Part shown: piece by piece, positions 32,638-44,304 of the stretch
How positions within the stretch are numbered: the stretch's first letter is position 1
Layout of the letters: every line of letters starts with the position of its first letter
Source of the DNA: Harmonia axyridis
Taxonomy: Eukaryota > Arthropoda > Insecta > Coleoptera > Coccinellidae
Length of the DNA: 64,000 nt
Assembly: GCF_914767665.1 (NCBI RefSeq)
Contig: NC_059508.1
Span: forward strand, 9,486,001 to 9,550,000
Direction of reading: 5' to 3'
Notes under the pieces: model-generated
Databases searched by the model: none
Seen by the model: the letters and a program-made list of their open reading frames with translations, nothing else
Told to the model about the DNA's origin: nothing
Program-made: the position numbers and the translations under genes

Positions 32638-34289
32638 TTAAAAAAACATTCAAAATCTTCGCTGAAGTTTTTTCTTATATCTTCGTAATATGACTTTTAT
32701 TTGCAAAGATGACAGCATCGTAATCGAAACTCCAACGAACAACAGAATGGTAACACCATCTTTCGAATATTTCCATAATGTGATGTGAAGCATCATTTCA
32801 GCCGTTCTGAATAGAATTTGACATCAAATGGAAAGCCTACAGAGTGCCCTTCGGCGCACTGCAGCTGTCCATCATTAAACCGCCTATTTTCTTGTTTCAT
32901 CAGGGATGAAACCTGATTGAAAAACGAACCCCAATAGTGAGAACAACATGAGCGCTGCAGGTCCTGTTGATTATGTGTGTGTGTGTTAGTAGGTGAGCAA
33001 CGCGGGTGAAAAATCAACTTTGAATCCCAATTTCATCGTTTGCCCTGACGCTTCGGATACTGGACTTTTTTTGTCGGAATTCGCACCGATGCCTGTTGGA
33101 GCGTAATCTGATAATCTTATCAATTCCATTTCGGAAGCTCTGGAGCCGTCTAAGACGAGATAGTAATTTGGTAAACGGTTCAGTACCCTAGGTTCGACAC
33201 ACCTTAATAAATCTTGAATTGATAGTTTCTACGCACGATAGTTTCGACGATCACTAAACTGGAATATATCTGACGAATGGCAGTTCTCAAGATCTCCAAA
33301 TCATCATCATATTCATAAGATTTTTCGTTAACTGTTTTTATTTTCATTCATATTCCACCCTAGGACTATGAATCACTCATTTGTGAATGAGTGTATAAAC
33401 AAAACAATAAACAAGACTCGACGTCGGCAACTACGGCCTCTTTACAGCACTGGAATCTTTACGTGGGCTGTTACGTATGTAGGATAAATTGTTGGCACAT
33501 AATTCTCCGAGGAGAAAAGTTTCGGTCAACAACAATCGAAACTTTTTAACTGTTGGTTACATAGCTCTTAATGTTGAATGAATATTATATTTCACTACCT
33601 TCCATGCCAGTTCTGCTAGAGGTGCCTCTAGGAATAGTATGTTTCTACTTGTAAAAGCAGACATTTCCATATAGATTTTCTATCTGGCTTCTTTTTGTTC
33701 ATTCAGGGGAATCCTCAGTCGAGACTTCTTTATCCCGATCTGAAAGGGGCTCAGTGGCAGGAATTGGCATTGGCTGTTGGTAGCTTCCAGAAAAAATCTA
33801 TTGGCTCAACATGCCTTTTGGGGGAAGATTGAGTGATACAGTCACCATTCACAGACGGTCGTCAAAATAGTCTATTTGGAGCAGTGTCCTTTTCTGGTTT
33901 TACTCTGATTAGTCATTTATTTCACCGTTCTTCCAGAAGGCTAAGTAATTTTAAAGGTATCATCAGACCAGAGGGCTCTTCTTCTGAGTTACGAAAAATT
34001 TGTACTTTCTTCGTAGTCGTCGACTTAATGATATCCTCTTCGTCAGAGATCATCTTCTCGTAATTTTCTTCTTTATCCATGTGCTCTGAGTCTGCATCGC
34101 AAAGAGTCAGCAGAAAAGAATCAAGGATATCAAGGATATCACTGAGTTCATAAGGAATTCTGAACAATTTACAGAATAGGCATACCACTTTAAGTTAGTT
34201 GGAAATGAGTTGTGGAATAAAGCGTCTTATTCTCCATAAATCAAGCGGTCCAATTGTTGACGTACAGTTCTGAGTTAACAGTTGTGACG
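32638..34289. other. unassigned stretch
   Basis: No gene recognised. An 88-codon minus-strand stretch at 33922-34188 has an acidic segment (DADSEHMDKEENYEKMISDEE) that could be a linker or the N-terminus of a transposase, but no domain supports this. The short repeats atcaaggat atcaaggat occur near 34120. Confidence 0.3.
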
Positions 34290-34985
34290 TAAGGGGCACC
34301 TCATATTGGATAATTCTCTGCCAATCTCATCAAACACACAGCAAAACCTTCCTGGCCGTCATTCCTAGCTTGGCTATCGTTTCCGCCGACTCACCGCTTT
34401 TCGATCACGACCGTTTTCGCTTGACGTTGTCGTAAGTGATCCAGTTTTCATCACCAGTCACCAACCGCTACAAAAATGGGTCGGTTTTGTTACGATTCAG
34501 CAGCGATTCGCAGATGGAAATTCGGTCGATGAGATTTTTTTGCTATAACTTGTTTTTCAGACGGTTTTTAGTGCAATCTTCAGCTCTTGGGCAATCGAAA
34601 CAGTGCTTACATGACAACCGGACTCGATAATATCCATGATTTTATCGACATAGTCGACAATTGGCCTTCTAGTGCTTGTTGCATATTCGACATTGAAATC
34701 ACTGGAACGGAATTGACGAAACCAAAATCGCGCATGATTTACTGTTACAGTATAAGGACCATGAACTCTATCTATTTTTTCAGCCACCTGGCTTGCATTT
34801 TCGCTTTAATCGAAGAAAAACTGTGAAATATAGCGTATTTTCTTCTTGTTAGTGTTCATATGTAACTCACGCTCAAACTCAACTGTGTCAACTAATCACA
34901 ACACTATCAAAAGAGTTTTTGTAGTACGAAATCTCATCCATTTAAGGTCATCTAATGTAACCCAATTGGACTTATACAACGCGAG
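34290..34985 (-). mobile_element. mariner-like element, 5' half
   Basis: On the minus strand the N-terminal domain is at 34557-34787 (MAEKIDRVHGPYTVTVNHAR, WFRQFRSSDFNVE). The linker continues into ISICESLLNRNKTDPF, RLVTGDENWITYDNVKRKRS (first catalytic Asp) and ETIAKLGMTARKVLLCV at 34560-34330 in shifted frames. The terminal region at 34830-34985 (tttttgtagtacgaaatc, aaggtcatctaatg) is shared, in inverse orientation, with 54035-54175, so it must belong to the element. The 3' half with the last two catalytic residues is missing. Confidence 0.75.
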
Positions 34986-35708
34986 AAACCATCTACACCT
35001 AATAATTACAACTGAATCTAAGCAAAGAGTAAATGCTAAACCAACAACGAAAAAATTTTCAGTCCGTTCAGATTGCGGATATAAAAATTACCAGAGTTCA
35101 TTTTCTTCAACTGTAAATGTAAAGCAAATTAATGGTACATAGTCGTGTTTTCCTCAATAATGGAAACATGAAAATTCAATTCCATGTTATCCTCTAGTTC
35201 ATTTGCGATTCAAATTGATGAAAAATGCCCTCTCCTCTTGTCATTCATATTACATATATCACTTGCCTGATAACTGTTATCCATATGCAGTATAATCATG
35301 TTATCCGTTCCCTGCAATTCGTATATGAATAAAAGCCTTCGAAAACGAATTAGAACCTCGTTGTGATCATGATCCTATCCGCTGCATGAATTATTGTCTC
35401 CATTATTCGACACTTTAGGATTTCTCTAACTCGATCCATCGCTTTAGATTGGTTCTGGAATATTTCAATGGCTTCTGCATTTCAATGGAATTATAAATCG
35501 AGACGATTCTGAATACGTCACGTAATATCATCACGTTCATGTCATTAAAATGTATGTAATTAAATTTAGTGATAGAAGCTGTTCAGTTGTGATTCGTGTA
35601 ATGAATTGAAATACAACCTCACATTAGTTGTCACCATTTTTATTGAATACTTATTAGAATAATAATACCCAAATGAAATTTTTTATAAAGCTCCAAACTG
35701 CTATTATA
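34986..35708. other. non-coding stretch, nothing recognised
   Basis: Contains the 3' part of a 98-codon plus-strand open stretch (34846-35142) that overlaps the mariner terminus and is not a gene. Nothing else recognised. Confidence 0.35.
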
Positions 35709-37021
35709 AGCTAACTAACAAATATACAGCAACTGCAGAAAGAGCTGTTTTAATTTGAATTTTTTTGGTAAAACATAGTATAGCAAGGCGTAAATGATTG
35801 AATTTGCAAGTTTTTCCAATTTAACGATAAACCAGCTGTTCGAGGAGATCCAAAGTCGATGTTAGTTGTTGGTAGAGTGCCTTAAGCATGTGTACGCGGA
35901 ATTTATCGTCAGTTGAGTGAATTTGAAACAGGTCGATATATTGATCTACGGAAGCCGGGTTTGTCATTTCGAGAAATCTTACGAACAGAAATCAACTACT
36001 GTTATCAGATGTTGTCAAGCGTGGTTTGATAATGCTCAAAATCGATGAAGAGTAGGCACCAAACGTCGAAGGGTCACAAATGAAGTTCAAGATCGACGTC
36101 TAAGACTTATGGCCATTAGAGACCGATTTGCGGCAACTCGATCTTTGGCTGATGAGTGGTTAGAGGAACAAGGCCATCCTGTAACTATCCGAAAAGTTTA
36201 CCGCTGAATAAGGTCTTTTGGACTGCAGCATTATCGACCGCATCTTGTGTTACCTCTGACGGTTGAGCATCGCAGGCAACGATTAGAGTGGTGAAGAGAA
36301 CGTCAATATTGGGATGTGGAATGGCATCAGGTCGTCTTTTCTGATGAATCTTGATTCTCCTTGGGTGCATCTGATGGCCAAAGAAGGGTAAGCCGGCGTC
36401 GGGGAGAAATACGTGAACCTCAGTTTGATGTTGAGCGTCATGTACACCGGACAGTAAGTAGGCATTAAGGTATGAGGTGCTACTTCACATGCAAGTAGGT
36501 CACCTTTAGTCTTTATTCTAGGTAACATGAGCCATCCTTACCTTAACCGGCTCGAGAATCCAATATTTCAGCTAGATAATGCCCGACCTCATGTTGCCAG
36601 AGTTAGTTTCAACTTTTTCAAAGCGACCCATGTGAACTTTCAACATGGCCGCCCAGATACTCTGATCTTTCGCCCATAGAGCATGTTTGGGACATCATGG
36701 GTAGAAGGCTTGGAAATTTACCTCAGCCCTCACGGACTTCGGCAGGTCTAAGATAGAAGAACAGGTAGCTTGGGATAGTATCCCTTAAGAAGAAATAGAC
36801 CATCGTATTGCATCAATGCAGAGACGTGTTGAGGAGTGTATAGATAATCGCGGTGGACAAACACATTATCAACAAATTTATTGAAAAAAATCTTAAACCC
36901 CTCGTTTTTTCCTCCAAATTTCAATCATTTACTTCTTGCCATACTATCTATGACTCACCAAGAAAATATTCAAAATTCAAACAGCCTCTTCTGGATGTTG
37001 CAGTTTCTTTGTCAATTAGTA
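35709..37021 (+). mobile_element. Tc1-like transposon (DD34E), copy 2
   Basis: Same family as 6173-7567. The left terminus is degraded (ctaactaacaaatatacagc). The right terminus, gttgcagtttctttgtcaattagta, ends at 37021 followed by TA. The transposase is in pieces on the plus strand: FREI, RCCQAWFDNA, RLMAIRDRFAATRSLADEWL (36100-36165), the FSDES region (36330-36350, with a stop), FQLDNARPHVARVS (second Asp, QQD changed to QLD) and SPIEHVWDIMGR near 36675. A deletion removes most of the segment after FIRGNM. Confidence 0.85.
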
Positions 37022-38355
37022 TATTATTATGTACTTTGACTTTTTCGATATTCTGCTGGAATTTCTTATAGTTCTGAAGGTGCTATCCTCAAGAAATTTG
37101 GCATGAAGCTTGAAATACATGCAAAATTTCAACTCGATCTGTTATGTAATATTGGGCATTTTTTCAAAGATTCTTATTGAATTTTCAATGAGTTTGATGT
37201 GATCGTCTTGAAATGTTTCGAAAGACCTGAAACTGCTATTACATACAACACCAAAAATTTCATGTCTGCATCACTTCGTTTTGAAAATCTATGAAATTGC
37301 TTAAGTTGGTTCCCACATATAACAGCGCTTCCCTAAATTCCCTTTCAATAATTCGAGGAGCATCATAATCCTGAATGACTATGTAATTTTCATCTTCATA
37401 AGGAATAATTTAACTGGAAATTCATTTGAACTACTGGGACTCTGAAGCTGCCTAATATAGAGATGAATGGTTTTCGGTAAATTTACTCAACTAGACTAAT
37501 TAGAAACAAATAACTCGTGCGTTTGTCGCTGAACCCTTCACGTTAATTTGTTAATGACTAATCAACAGAAAATCAGTTAATTCCAGTCAAAAACTGCTGA
37601 AATTCAGAAGTACGATTTCATTGTTCAAACGATTGGCGAACCACGCAAAAGTCAATCAAATATGTTCACCCCAATCGTATTTCGGAATGCGCACTCATGT
37701 TCCCAGAACACATTTTGTTTCACCTATATTTCGGAAGCTCAACGAACGTTGAAATTTCTACACAAAGATCATTTTGTCGTCAATCAGTCTCGAAAACGAA
37801 ATAACATTTATATTTTCTACCATGCCATAGATATGAAAATGTATTTCATTGATTTTTGATATTAGTTGGTTCTTTGGATAAAATAACGTCTTAAAAACAA
37901 CGCTAATAATTTAGATTTTTCCTGGAAGAAAAGATAATATATTCACAAATATTGAATCTTCCACAAACACCATTGAAAGTCTAGACAGTAACATCAACAT
38001 GTAAAAATAGAAATAAAAACAGAGAGGAAAGAACAAAACAAAAATATATAAAACCTCGAGAACATAACTCTAAAGTTATGTAGCTCTAATATTGTGGAGA
38101 CTAGATTTATCGAATCTATCTGGACCTCATTAAGTAAGTCATTAGTTACTATCATAATTTTATTGAAAGGTGATATACTCTTTGCATCTACATTAAAAAT
38201 TTTATTATGCAGTTAAAAAATAAAATTTCAGTGAAAACAGTGAAAGCATAATACCTTCCTACGTTTTTACAACAAGGAGGTGAGCTTGAAATGTGTTCGA
38301 AACTGCGCGATTACATCATGTAATCCTCATATTGGTAATATCCTTTTTATTGATA
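37022..38355. other. non-coding stretch, nothing recognised
   Basis: AT-rich DNA without a recognised gene or repeat. Confidence 0.4.
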
Positions 38356-38945
38356 TTAGGGATTCACGGCTTGGCTTGATTTTCATGCTACTTGGCTTGA
38401 GCTTGACTTGATTTCAAGTCAATTTTTCAAGTAGTAATTTTTTAATCTCAATTCAAGTCAAGTATTTATTTATCGAGTACTTGAATCATATCAAGCTAAT
38501 TGATTTTAAGCAGTTTCATTATGTAGTGTCACATAAAAAAAAATGATCAAATGAGAAGGAACATAGCAAAAAAACTTTTATTTATCAAATTTATTGTATA
38601 AAAGAAACGAAAATATCAACTTTTTTGAAATAAAAACATGAATTAGATCACTATCAATCATAACAAAATGAAAAATAATAAAAAATAAAGTTTCTCAATA
38701 TTGAGAAACCTCCAGGCTTTGTTTGATTTTATAATTTTCCATCCAGGATCTAAGACACATGAGGAATTTTATAGATTGGTCGCCTAACCTATTGCGGGTT
38801 TTTGTAATTGTAAGAGCAGCTGTGGAAAATTGTGTTTCAACAGGAGCTGAAGATGCTGGCGTTGATAGAAGATCCTTGGACACTTTAGCCAGTTTGAAAA
38901 GATATTTCTTTCATCAAGCTACTTGGCTTGATGAATTGATATAGT
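38356..38945 (-). mobile_element. hAT element remnant, copy 2
   Basis: The left end reads ttagggattcacggcttggc followed by CAAG-rich subterminal repeats. The opposite side near 38920-38945 has ctacttggcttgatga, a degraded end. The dimerisation domain of the transposase lies in between on the minus strand. Compared with the copy at 18257, the right subterminal region is largely deleted. Confidence 0.7.
38695..38883 (-). pseudogene. hAT transposase C-terminal domain fragment
   Basis: 62 codons begin MSKDLLSTPASSAPVETQFS and continue AALTITKTRNRLGDQSIKFL. This is the hAT dimerisation domain, with PASSAPVE and NRLGD as signature blocks, followed by LRSWMENYKIK. Unlike the 18.6-kb copy there is no stop within the domain, but the catalytic part is absent. 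Confidence 0.75.
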
Positions 38946-40096
38946 AAAATCATAGAAAGTAGGTATGATACTTGTTTCAAATGAAATATATTCTGACGAC
39001 AATTTTCTTCATTATTTGAATAAAAACGATTGGATCTTCTCTGTACAGAATGAAATCTATTATTACGTGCTAGAGACTCAAAATTTTCGTGAAAAGTTCT
39101 AAATCCCTCAGTTAAGTTCGTATATGATCAATATCTGCTATACGGTTCCAGGGTAAAACCAATATCGAATTTTATTCTTTCAGTAATTGAATTTAAGAAC
39201 GAAATTTCGTGGTGATCTCAAGTTCAAAGCAATAAAAAACAATCATAAAAAAATGTAAATTTCAATGAAAATTCGATTTTATTCAAATAGTCAAATTCGA
39301 CAGAAGAATTCGCTTTGTGTATAGAAATGAAACGTATTCACGCCACCCTATCAGTTTACACGAAGGGTAGCTTAAGAGGATGTGGGCGAGTTTTTGGTAT
39401 CATACTAATAGGAGATCGATAAATAAACCACCTACATTAATTTCTTTCCCTTCATGCGAGATAGGATAGAATGGAACCAATAGCATTTTTTTTAATTAAG
39501 AATTCACCAAAAACAAACCCTAATTTGTTTTCATTACGTTATCACCGATACTCTTGTTGATGTGGTATCATTTAATTAAATAAATAATCCTTCATTATTC
39601 ACCTAGATGAATATCTAAAATTCAATTCATTGTTGTCAAACACAAATACATCCGGTGTGACATAATATAAAACCTATTTAAGTTTACAAACAAGAACGTT
39701 TAGGTTTAGAGGTTCCATTGTCAGTCAACTTTACCGTAGAATAGATATAGGGGTAGAAAAAGCCTCAATACATTTCCGTAGCTTACATGCTTCGAGTGTT
39801 TCAAAATACCCTTAATATCTTACTCAATTATGAAATCGGAATTCTCATATCTTCATTGTCCCGTATTCCACTGAAGAAAGATATGCCTCGTACACCGACA
39901 TTTTCAGTAATATGTGCTTCTCATTCCCATTCACGTCGAACATACACTGCTCCAAGAAATTTGCGCACCAAGATGCAATTTCAAATTGAGAAGATTCTCT
40001 GCACTAACTGAATTGAAATTGGAAGGTGCCCATTTCGAATATTCAATAATGAACGTCTCCAGGGCATCAGTATCCCTAAAGGTCATTAGCTATATT
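38946..40096. other. non-coding stretch, nothing recognised
   Basis: No gene, RNA or repeat recognised. Confidence 0.4.
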
Positions 40097-41215
40097 AGGT
40101 CAATTGAAAATTCCCCGGTCAACCATAGTTAAACATATTTTTGGCCAAAATTCGATTTTATTGTTCATTCATATTCGTATTTTATTATTATGCCTTCGAG
40201 GGCGATACAGCGATTATAGCGATCTTCCAACTTTTCGATACAATTTTTGTAGTACGATTTGTCTTTCGCTTCAAAATAGGCATCAGCTTCGGCGATTACT
40301 TTTTCATTAGCGCTAAATTTCTTTCCAGCGAGCATTCTTTTGAGGTCTGAAAACAGGAGAAAGACGCTGAGGATCAGATCTGGCGAATACGGTGAATGCA
40401 GAAGCAATTCGAAGCCTAATTCATGCAATTTTGCCATTGTTTTCATTGTGACACGGCGCATCGTCTTGATGAAACAATACATTTTTTTCTTCAAATGGGG
40501 CCGTTTTTTAACGATTTCATGATTTAAACGATCCAATAACGCTATATAATAATCGTTGTTGATGGTCTGGTCCTTTCGGTGGTAATCAATGTCTATTATA
40601 CTTTGCGCATCCCAGATTACAGATGCCATAACCTTGTCAGCTAACTGTTTTGTTTTTCCTCGCTTTGGATTCGGTTCATCGTGTGCAGTCTACTCAGCTG
40701 ACTGTCGATTGGACTCCGGAGAGAAATGATGGAGCCATGTTTCATCTATTGTCACATATCGACGCAAAAATTCAGGTTTATTGTACTTGACCAGCTTCAA
40801 ACACTGCTCAGAATCATTAACACGTTGTTGCTTTTGATCGATTGTGAGCTCGCGCGACACCCATTTTGCACACAGCTTTATCATGTACAAATATTCGTGA
40901 ATGATCTGATATACACGTTCAGATGATATCTTCACAATGTCTGCTATCTCAATCAACTTCTCCTTACGGTCATTCAAAATTATTTTGTGTACTTTTTTGA
41001 TTTTTTCGTCGGTGGCAGCCTCTTTTGGGCGTCCACTGCGTTTGCCGTCTTCGGTGCTCATTTCACTACGTTGAAACTTAGCATACCAATCAATGATGGT
41101 TGATTTTCCTGATGCAGACCCCGGAAACTCTTCATCAAACCAAGATTTCGCTTCAACTGTATTTTTTCCCTTCCAAAAGCAGTATTTCATCAGCACACGA
41201 AATTATTTTTCTCCA
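40097..41215 (-). mobile_element. SETMAR-like mariner, one terminus missing
   Basis: The left terminus aggtcaattgaaaattcccc at 40097 matches that of the complete copy at 48394. The corresponding right terminus is absent after about 41215. The minus strand carries the best preserved transposase of the window in two long open stretches. It is followed on the right by unrelated DNA. Confidence 0.85.
40165..41196 (-). pseudogene. SETMAR-like mariner transposase pseudogene
   Basis: The first open stretch (40690-41196, 168 codons) holds the N-terminal helix-turn-helix domain (YCFWKGKNTVEAKSWFDEEF, STIIDWYAKFQR, GRPKEA) and the first catalytic Asp in VTIDETWLHHF, ending at a stop after NRQSAE. The second (40165-40629, 154 codons) starts MASVIWDAQSIIDIDY and ends in the C-terminal RYNRCIALEG block. 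The second catalytic motif, HQDDAPCH, is still encoded near 40460. However, two nearby indels place it out of frame with the long open stretch, which reads CFIKTMRRVTMK there. The third Asp is present in HSPYSPDL. The enzyme is inactive. Confidence 0.85.
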
Positions 41216-42240
41216 TATTTTTGGGAACGACTAGATTCTATAACTCAACTGCCTCTAATGAATGATCCATTGACTCGATTCCACAAAAAGTTACATTAGA
41301 AATCATTCATTTGGTGCACTAATTTCACGGAGCAGTGTATATACCTTCTACACGTGTAGGGCTTTTGTATTATAGACGTTTCAACATCAAAATAATTATC
41401 TTCTCCAGATATTCCCTCCATCTCATCACTTCCTATATCCTCTGAGCCCTTAGAGGTGGTTTGAGAGGGTTAACAGGCAGTTTTTATCGTCTGGAGAGGG
41501 ATTCGTTTGTGCTCACCTCAAATTTATGAGTTTATCGTGGAACTGTGGAGCTGCGAATATCTCAAACGGATACTCGGATTGTTTTGGTTAGCTTCTGTGT
41601 TCACAGAGGGAGTGTTGGTTAATGGTTTATTCTGCATCCACAAGTGACATATGATGCATTCGGTCTGAGGAAAAAAGTGCAAGAATTCATCTGTCATCAT
41701 CCTTTGAACAAGATAATTGAGCGCCATTGGTTTTTTTCGTCTGTCCAGGTGTGTATTCACATCACTGACACTTATGGTTGTCATTCGATATTGGGAATTT
41801 CTGGAAATGTTGTAATTGTAACGACAATGAAGACATTGATTGGGTTGTGGGTTCGTTTTTGAGACCTCTATATTTTTTAAGTGATGAAGATCACAAGAAA
41901 ATGATAAAATTCGAATTAGGTACGAGTTTTTATAATGGCAATAAATATCTGGCTAAGTTTCAGGGTTATCTGTAGGTCATTTCCAAATCTAAATATTAAA
42001 TATACCGTGATATAAAATCAAGAATGATCTCAGATTATGAGAACAACTATTAATGATTGTAAGGTGTCTTTTATATATTAGGGCTCAGTAGCAACCTTTT
42101 TTCTAATATAAGGATTGAGGATAATTTGGGAATATCGGGTGTGGTAGTCAAGCTCTATAAGATCTATCTCATTTATTGTATCACCCGATATCTCTGAGTT
42201 ATCAATTTCATGTAGTCGATATCGATAAGTTGATAAGGAT
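41216..42240. other. unassigned stretch
   Basis: Overlapping 60- to 86-codon stretches at 41524-41975 on both strands show no recognised domain. No repeat identified. Confidence 0.3.
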
Positions 42241-42662
42241 CCAGGATTCTCGGCTTAGCTTGATGTTCAAGCCACTTGGCTCAAGCTCAAGTTTTTTCAA
42301 TGTCAAGTATTTATTTATTGAGTACTTGACTTGAATTCCTCGCCAGCGCTAGCCGAAGCAAAACCAGTTTTGGACACGAAACTTGGAAAAGTGATGAATT
42401 AGCCTCTTTGAAGCCATCCCAGATATTGGTGTTCATTAGAACTCTGGAACTGGAAGGCGAGCTGTAAATCACGTTATGGAGAGAATAGCTTTGATGGGAC
42501 GCACAATGAAATGAAACCTCCCTAATCAAATCTTAATCTCAATCTTAAGTAATTGAAAAACTACTACTTGACTTGAACTTGAGTTGAAGTTGAAGCTCAA
42601 ACCCAAGCTACTTGAGCTTGAGCCAAAAGCTTGAATATCAAGCCAAGCCGTGAATCTCTAAT
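42241..42662. mobile_element. short hAT MITE interrupted by a LINE fragment
   Basis: The left end (ccaggattctcggcttagct) and right end (gccaagccgtgaatctcta) are inverted repeats of the hAT family. They are flanked by an imperfect duplication (ataagga before, ataaggg after). Between them lie CAAG-rich subterminal repeats only, with no transposase. A 200-bp LINE 3' fragment (about 42337-42550) splits it. The hAT sequence resumes at attgaaaaactactacttga, exactly where the uninterrupted copy near 19055 continues. Confidence 0.75.
42337..42550 (+). mobile_element. 5'-truncated LINE 3' end inside the hAT MITE
   Basis: On the plus strand this reads SSPALAEAKPVLDTKLGKV, a stop, SHPRYW, then ELWNWKASCKSRYGENS. 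It is the same ORF2/3' UTR end as at 11.2-11.4 kb (minus). It finishes with aatcttaatctcaatcttaag, the family tail. A short duplicated att(ga) at both junctions is compatible with target-primed insertion. Confidence 0.7.
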
Positions 42663-43790
42663 AAGGGTTCATGTTAGAGACAGTAAATTCAAAGACCTTA
42701 GATCTAATGCTACTTGATTTGATGTTGTCAATTTCATTCAAGTACGAACATTGCAGCTCTGAGCCTCACCTAAAAGTTTTGAAAAAAATATACCCACAAA
42801 AACGAAAATAGATTGTCTCATTTTGTCAGATGTTTTTCATTCGACTCGCTGTAAAATGAGGAGTGGAAAATCTGAAGAATTAAAGAATTTTCCGCCTGGA
42901 ATAATTTCGAAGGTGTGGGAAATGACTCGAAGTATATTTTCAACGGAATTCGGCAAGAAATATTTTCGTTCGAGGAAAATTCTCATTGCGATTATCCTCG
43001 CAAGGTAGTAGACTCAGGAATTCTCGTGAAATGAAACCATTTCAGATTTTCCGATCTGGGGCTGCTATGGAACATAGTTCAGATGGAATAATAAAAGATC
43101 AGCCTGATTCTTTGGACGGCTCATAAAACGTCGAAAGTTTCATTTTGTAGGGAAGAATAAATCTCCTATTGATTTCGGAATCAATTTTGCTATCTAGTGG
43201 CTACGCCCGATAATATCATCGGATTTTTCCCTTTCATGTCTAAAATATAAGGGAAATTAAAGTTTACACACAAAGAGATCGCCATCCGAGACATATATCT
43301 CTCTTTTGTTATGACTCGACCTGTGTTCGGCAGCCAAGAATTCAAACTATGTGCTAAGGTAACTCTCATCAATCTAAAACGCCAATGATTATTCCTTGTC
43401 ATGCGAAATAGATAATGTCATAAAGAGGAATCAGCCATTAGCCTAGAGGGAGTATTTAATGAAATTAGGGCTGCATTGACGGATTCTGTTCATTTTCGCC
43501 TACATGATGAGGCATGCGAGTTTCGAGAGATTTCATTAGAAGCCGTTCTAGTCGTTACTGAATGAACCTTTCTATCTTACAGTTATAGGCATGAATGCTG
43601 CTGTCTCCTCGAATGTTGCATAAGGGTTATATTTTTGTTCGTGTTAGGAGGCTTCAGTCAAACGATATTATCGTATCTTCCTGTTAATTGTTTTAATCCC
43701 TTGCCTGTTTTATATAGGATCTGAACGTGTCACATGGAGATATGAACAATGAAGAATCTTAGTTTGCTCACTCTCTTCTGGAATCAATTT
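42663..43790. other. non-coding stretch, nothing recognised
   Basis: No gene or repeat recognised immediately left of the retrozyme-like element. Confidence 0.4.
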
Positions 43791-43821
43791 AATTTGTAGG
43801 ATTTCACATATGACTACTTAT

Positions 43822-43898
43822 GCATTTCGTCCCTGGGCACACACACCGGACTCATCAGTGTGACTTTGGTATATTTGTGTGTGCCGTGTCACAGACGC
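43822..43898 (-). ncRNA. type III hammerhead ribozyme in the 3' LTR
   Basis: On the minus strand all core elements are present in order. The stem III 5' strand GCGU is followed by C17 (cleavage triplet GUC). Stem I is UGUGAC/GUCACA, six perfect pairs. The conserved CUGAUGA is followed by stem II GUCC/GGAC, the conserved GAAA, and a stem III 3' strand AUGC (one G-U pair). Stems I and II are closed by loops and stem III is open, which defines type III. Predicted cleavage lies between 43894 and 43893. Loop I contains GGCACACAC and loop II GUGUGUGCC, nine complementary bases that could form a loop-loop contact as in active natural hammerheads, or a competing helix. Confidence 0.92.
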
Positions 43899-43911
43899 TT
43901 TTATTATCGGG

Positions 43912-43992
43912 AGCCGCCGGGACTCGAACCCGGCACCTTGTCGCATCTCGGTGAGTGAGTCTACACTCTTAACCTTTAGGCCACCGAGTGCT
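43912..43992 (-). ncRNA. tRNA-like segment with A and B boxes in the 3' LTR
   Basis: On the minus strand an A box (TGGCCTAAAGGTTA, 43983-43970) and a perfect B box (GGTTCGAGTCC, 43930-43920) are about 52 nt apart, the spacing of a tRNA with a long variable arm. The T arm is intact (CCGGG-TTCGAGT-CCCGG). A stem GAGTG/CACTC with a 6-nt loop stands for the anticodon arm. The acceptor stem does not pair well, so this is tRNA-derived rather than a functional tRNA. Such boxes are the internal promoter of RNA polymerase III. Confidence 0.75.
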
Positions 43993-44038
43993 GTGTTTAT
44001 TGTTGCTATGTGGAGCTTTATGAGAAGCCACCACATGA

Positions 44039-44048
44039 CTCCCTTCCC
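44039..44048 (-). promoter_or_regulatory. polypurine tract
   Basis: The minus-strand sequence gggaagggag lies three bases before the 3' LTR and is the likely primer for plus-strand DNA synthesis. The three-base gap is slightly unusual. Confidence 0.75.
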
Positions 44049-44304
44049 AGTGACGGAGGAACGATGCGTGTTACGAGGTCATCGGTGCAGCCGGGTGATT
44101 GCCGCCTATTCAGAGCTGCACCTCGCGGCATCGTGCGGACGGTGAATGCCGCCTATTCAGGTCCGCTATACCGCGGCAGACCAAGGAGTAAGTATTGCAC
44201 GTCATGGAAATTGGCGTCTAGAGTTTCGTTGGGAATTGCAGATATATGGGAGCTACGCATCAACCTTCTGCTTTCCAGGACACATCATTAAGACGGCCAT
44301 TCCC

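Larger units (their letters stand above)
43795..44035 (-). repeat. 3' LTR of the retrozyme-like element (241 bp)
   Basis: In element orientation it begins TGTGGTGGCTTCTC and ends GTGAAATCCTACA, with TG and CA termini. It is preceded by the polypurine tract. In order it carries a leader of about 45 bp, the tRNA-like segment, and the hammerhead. It differs from the 5' LTR by scattered substitutions and lacks about 9 bp between the tRNA-like segment and the ribozyme. Confidence 0.92.

Noticed and set aside
33922..34188. Acidic N-terminus of a piggyBac-type transposase
   Set aside because: Only amino-acid composition suggests it. No catalytic or zinc-finger residues or TTAA-flanked ends were found.
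43912..43992. Functional tRNA genes inside the LTRs
   Set aside because: A and B boxes and the T arm are good, but the acceptor stem does not pair and the anticodon loop has six bases. They are better called tRNA-derived.
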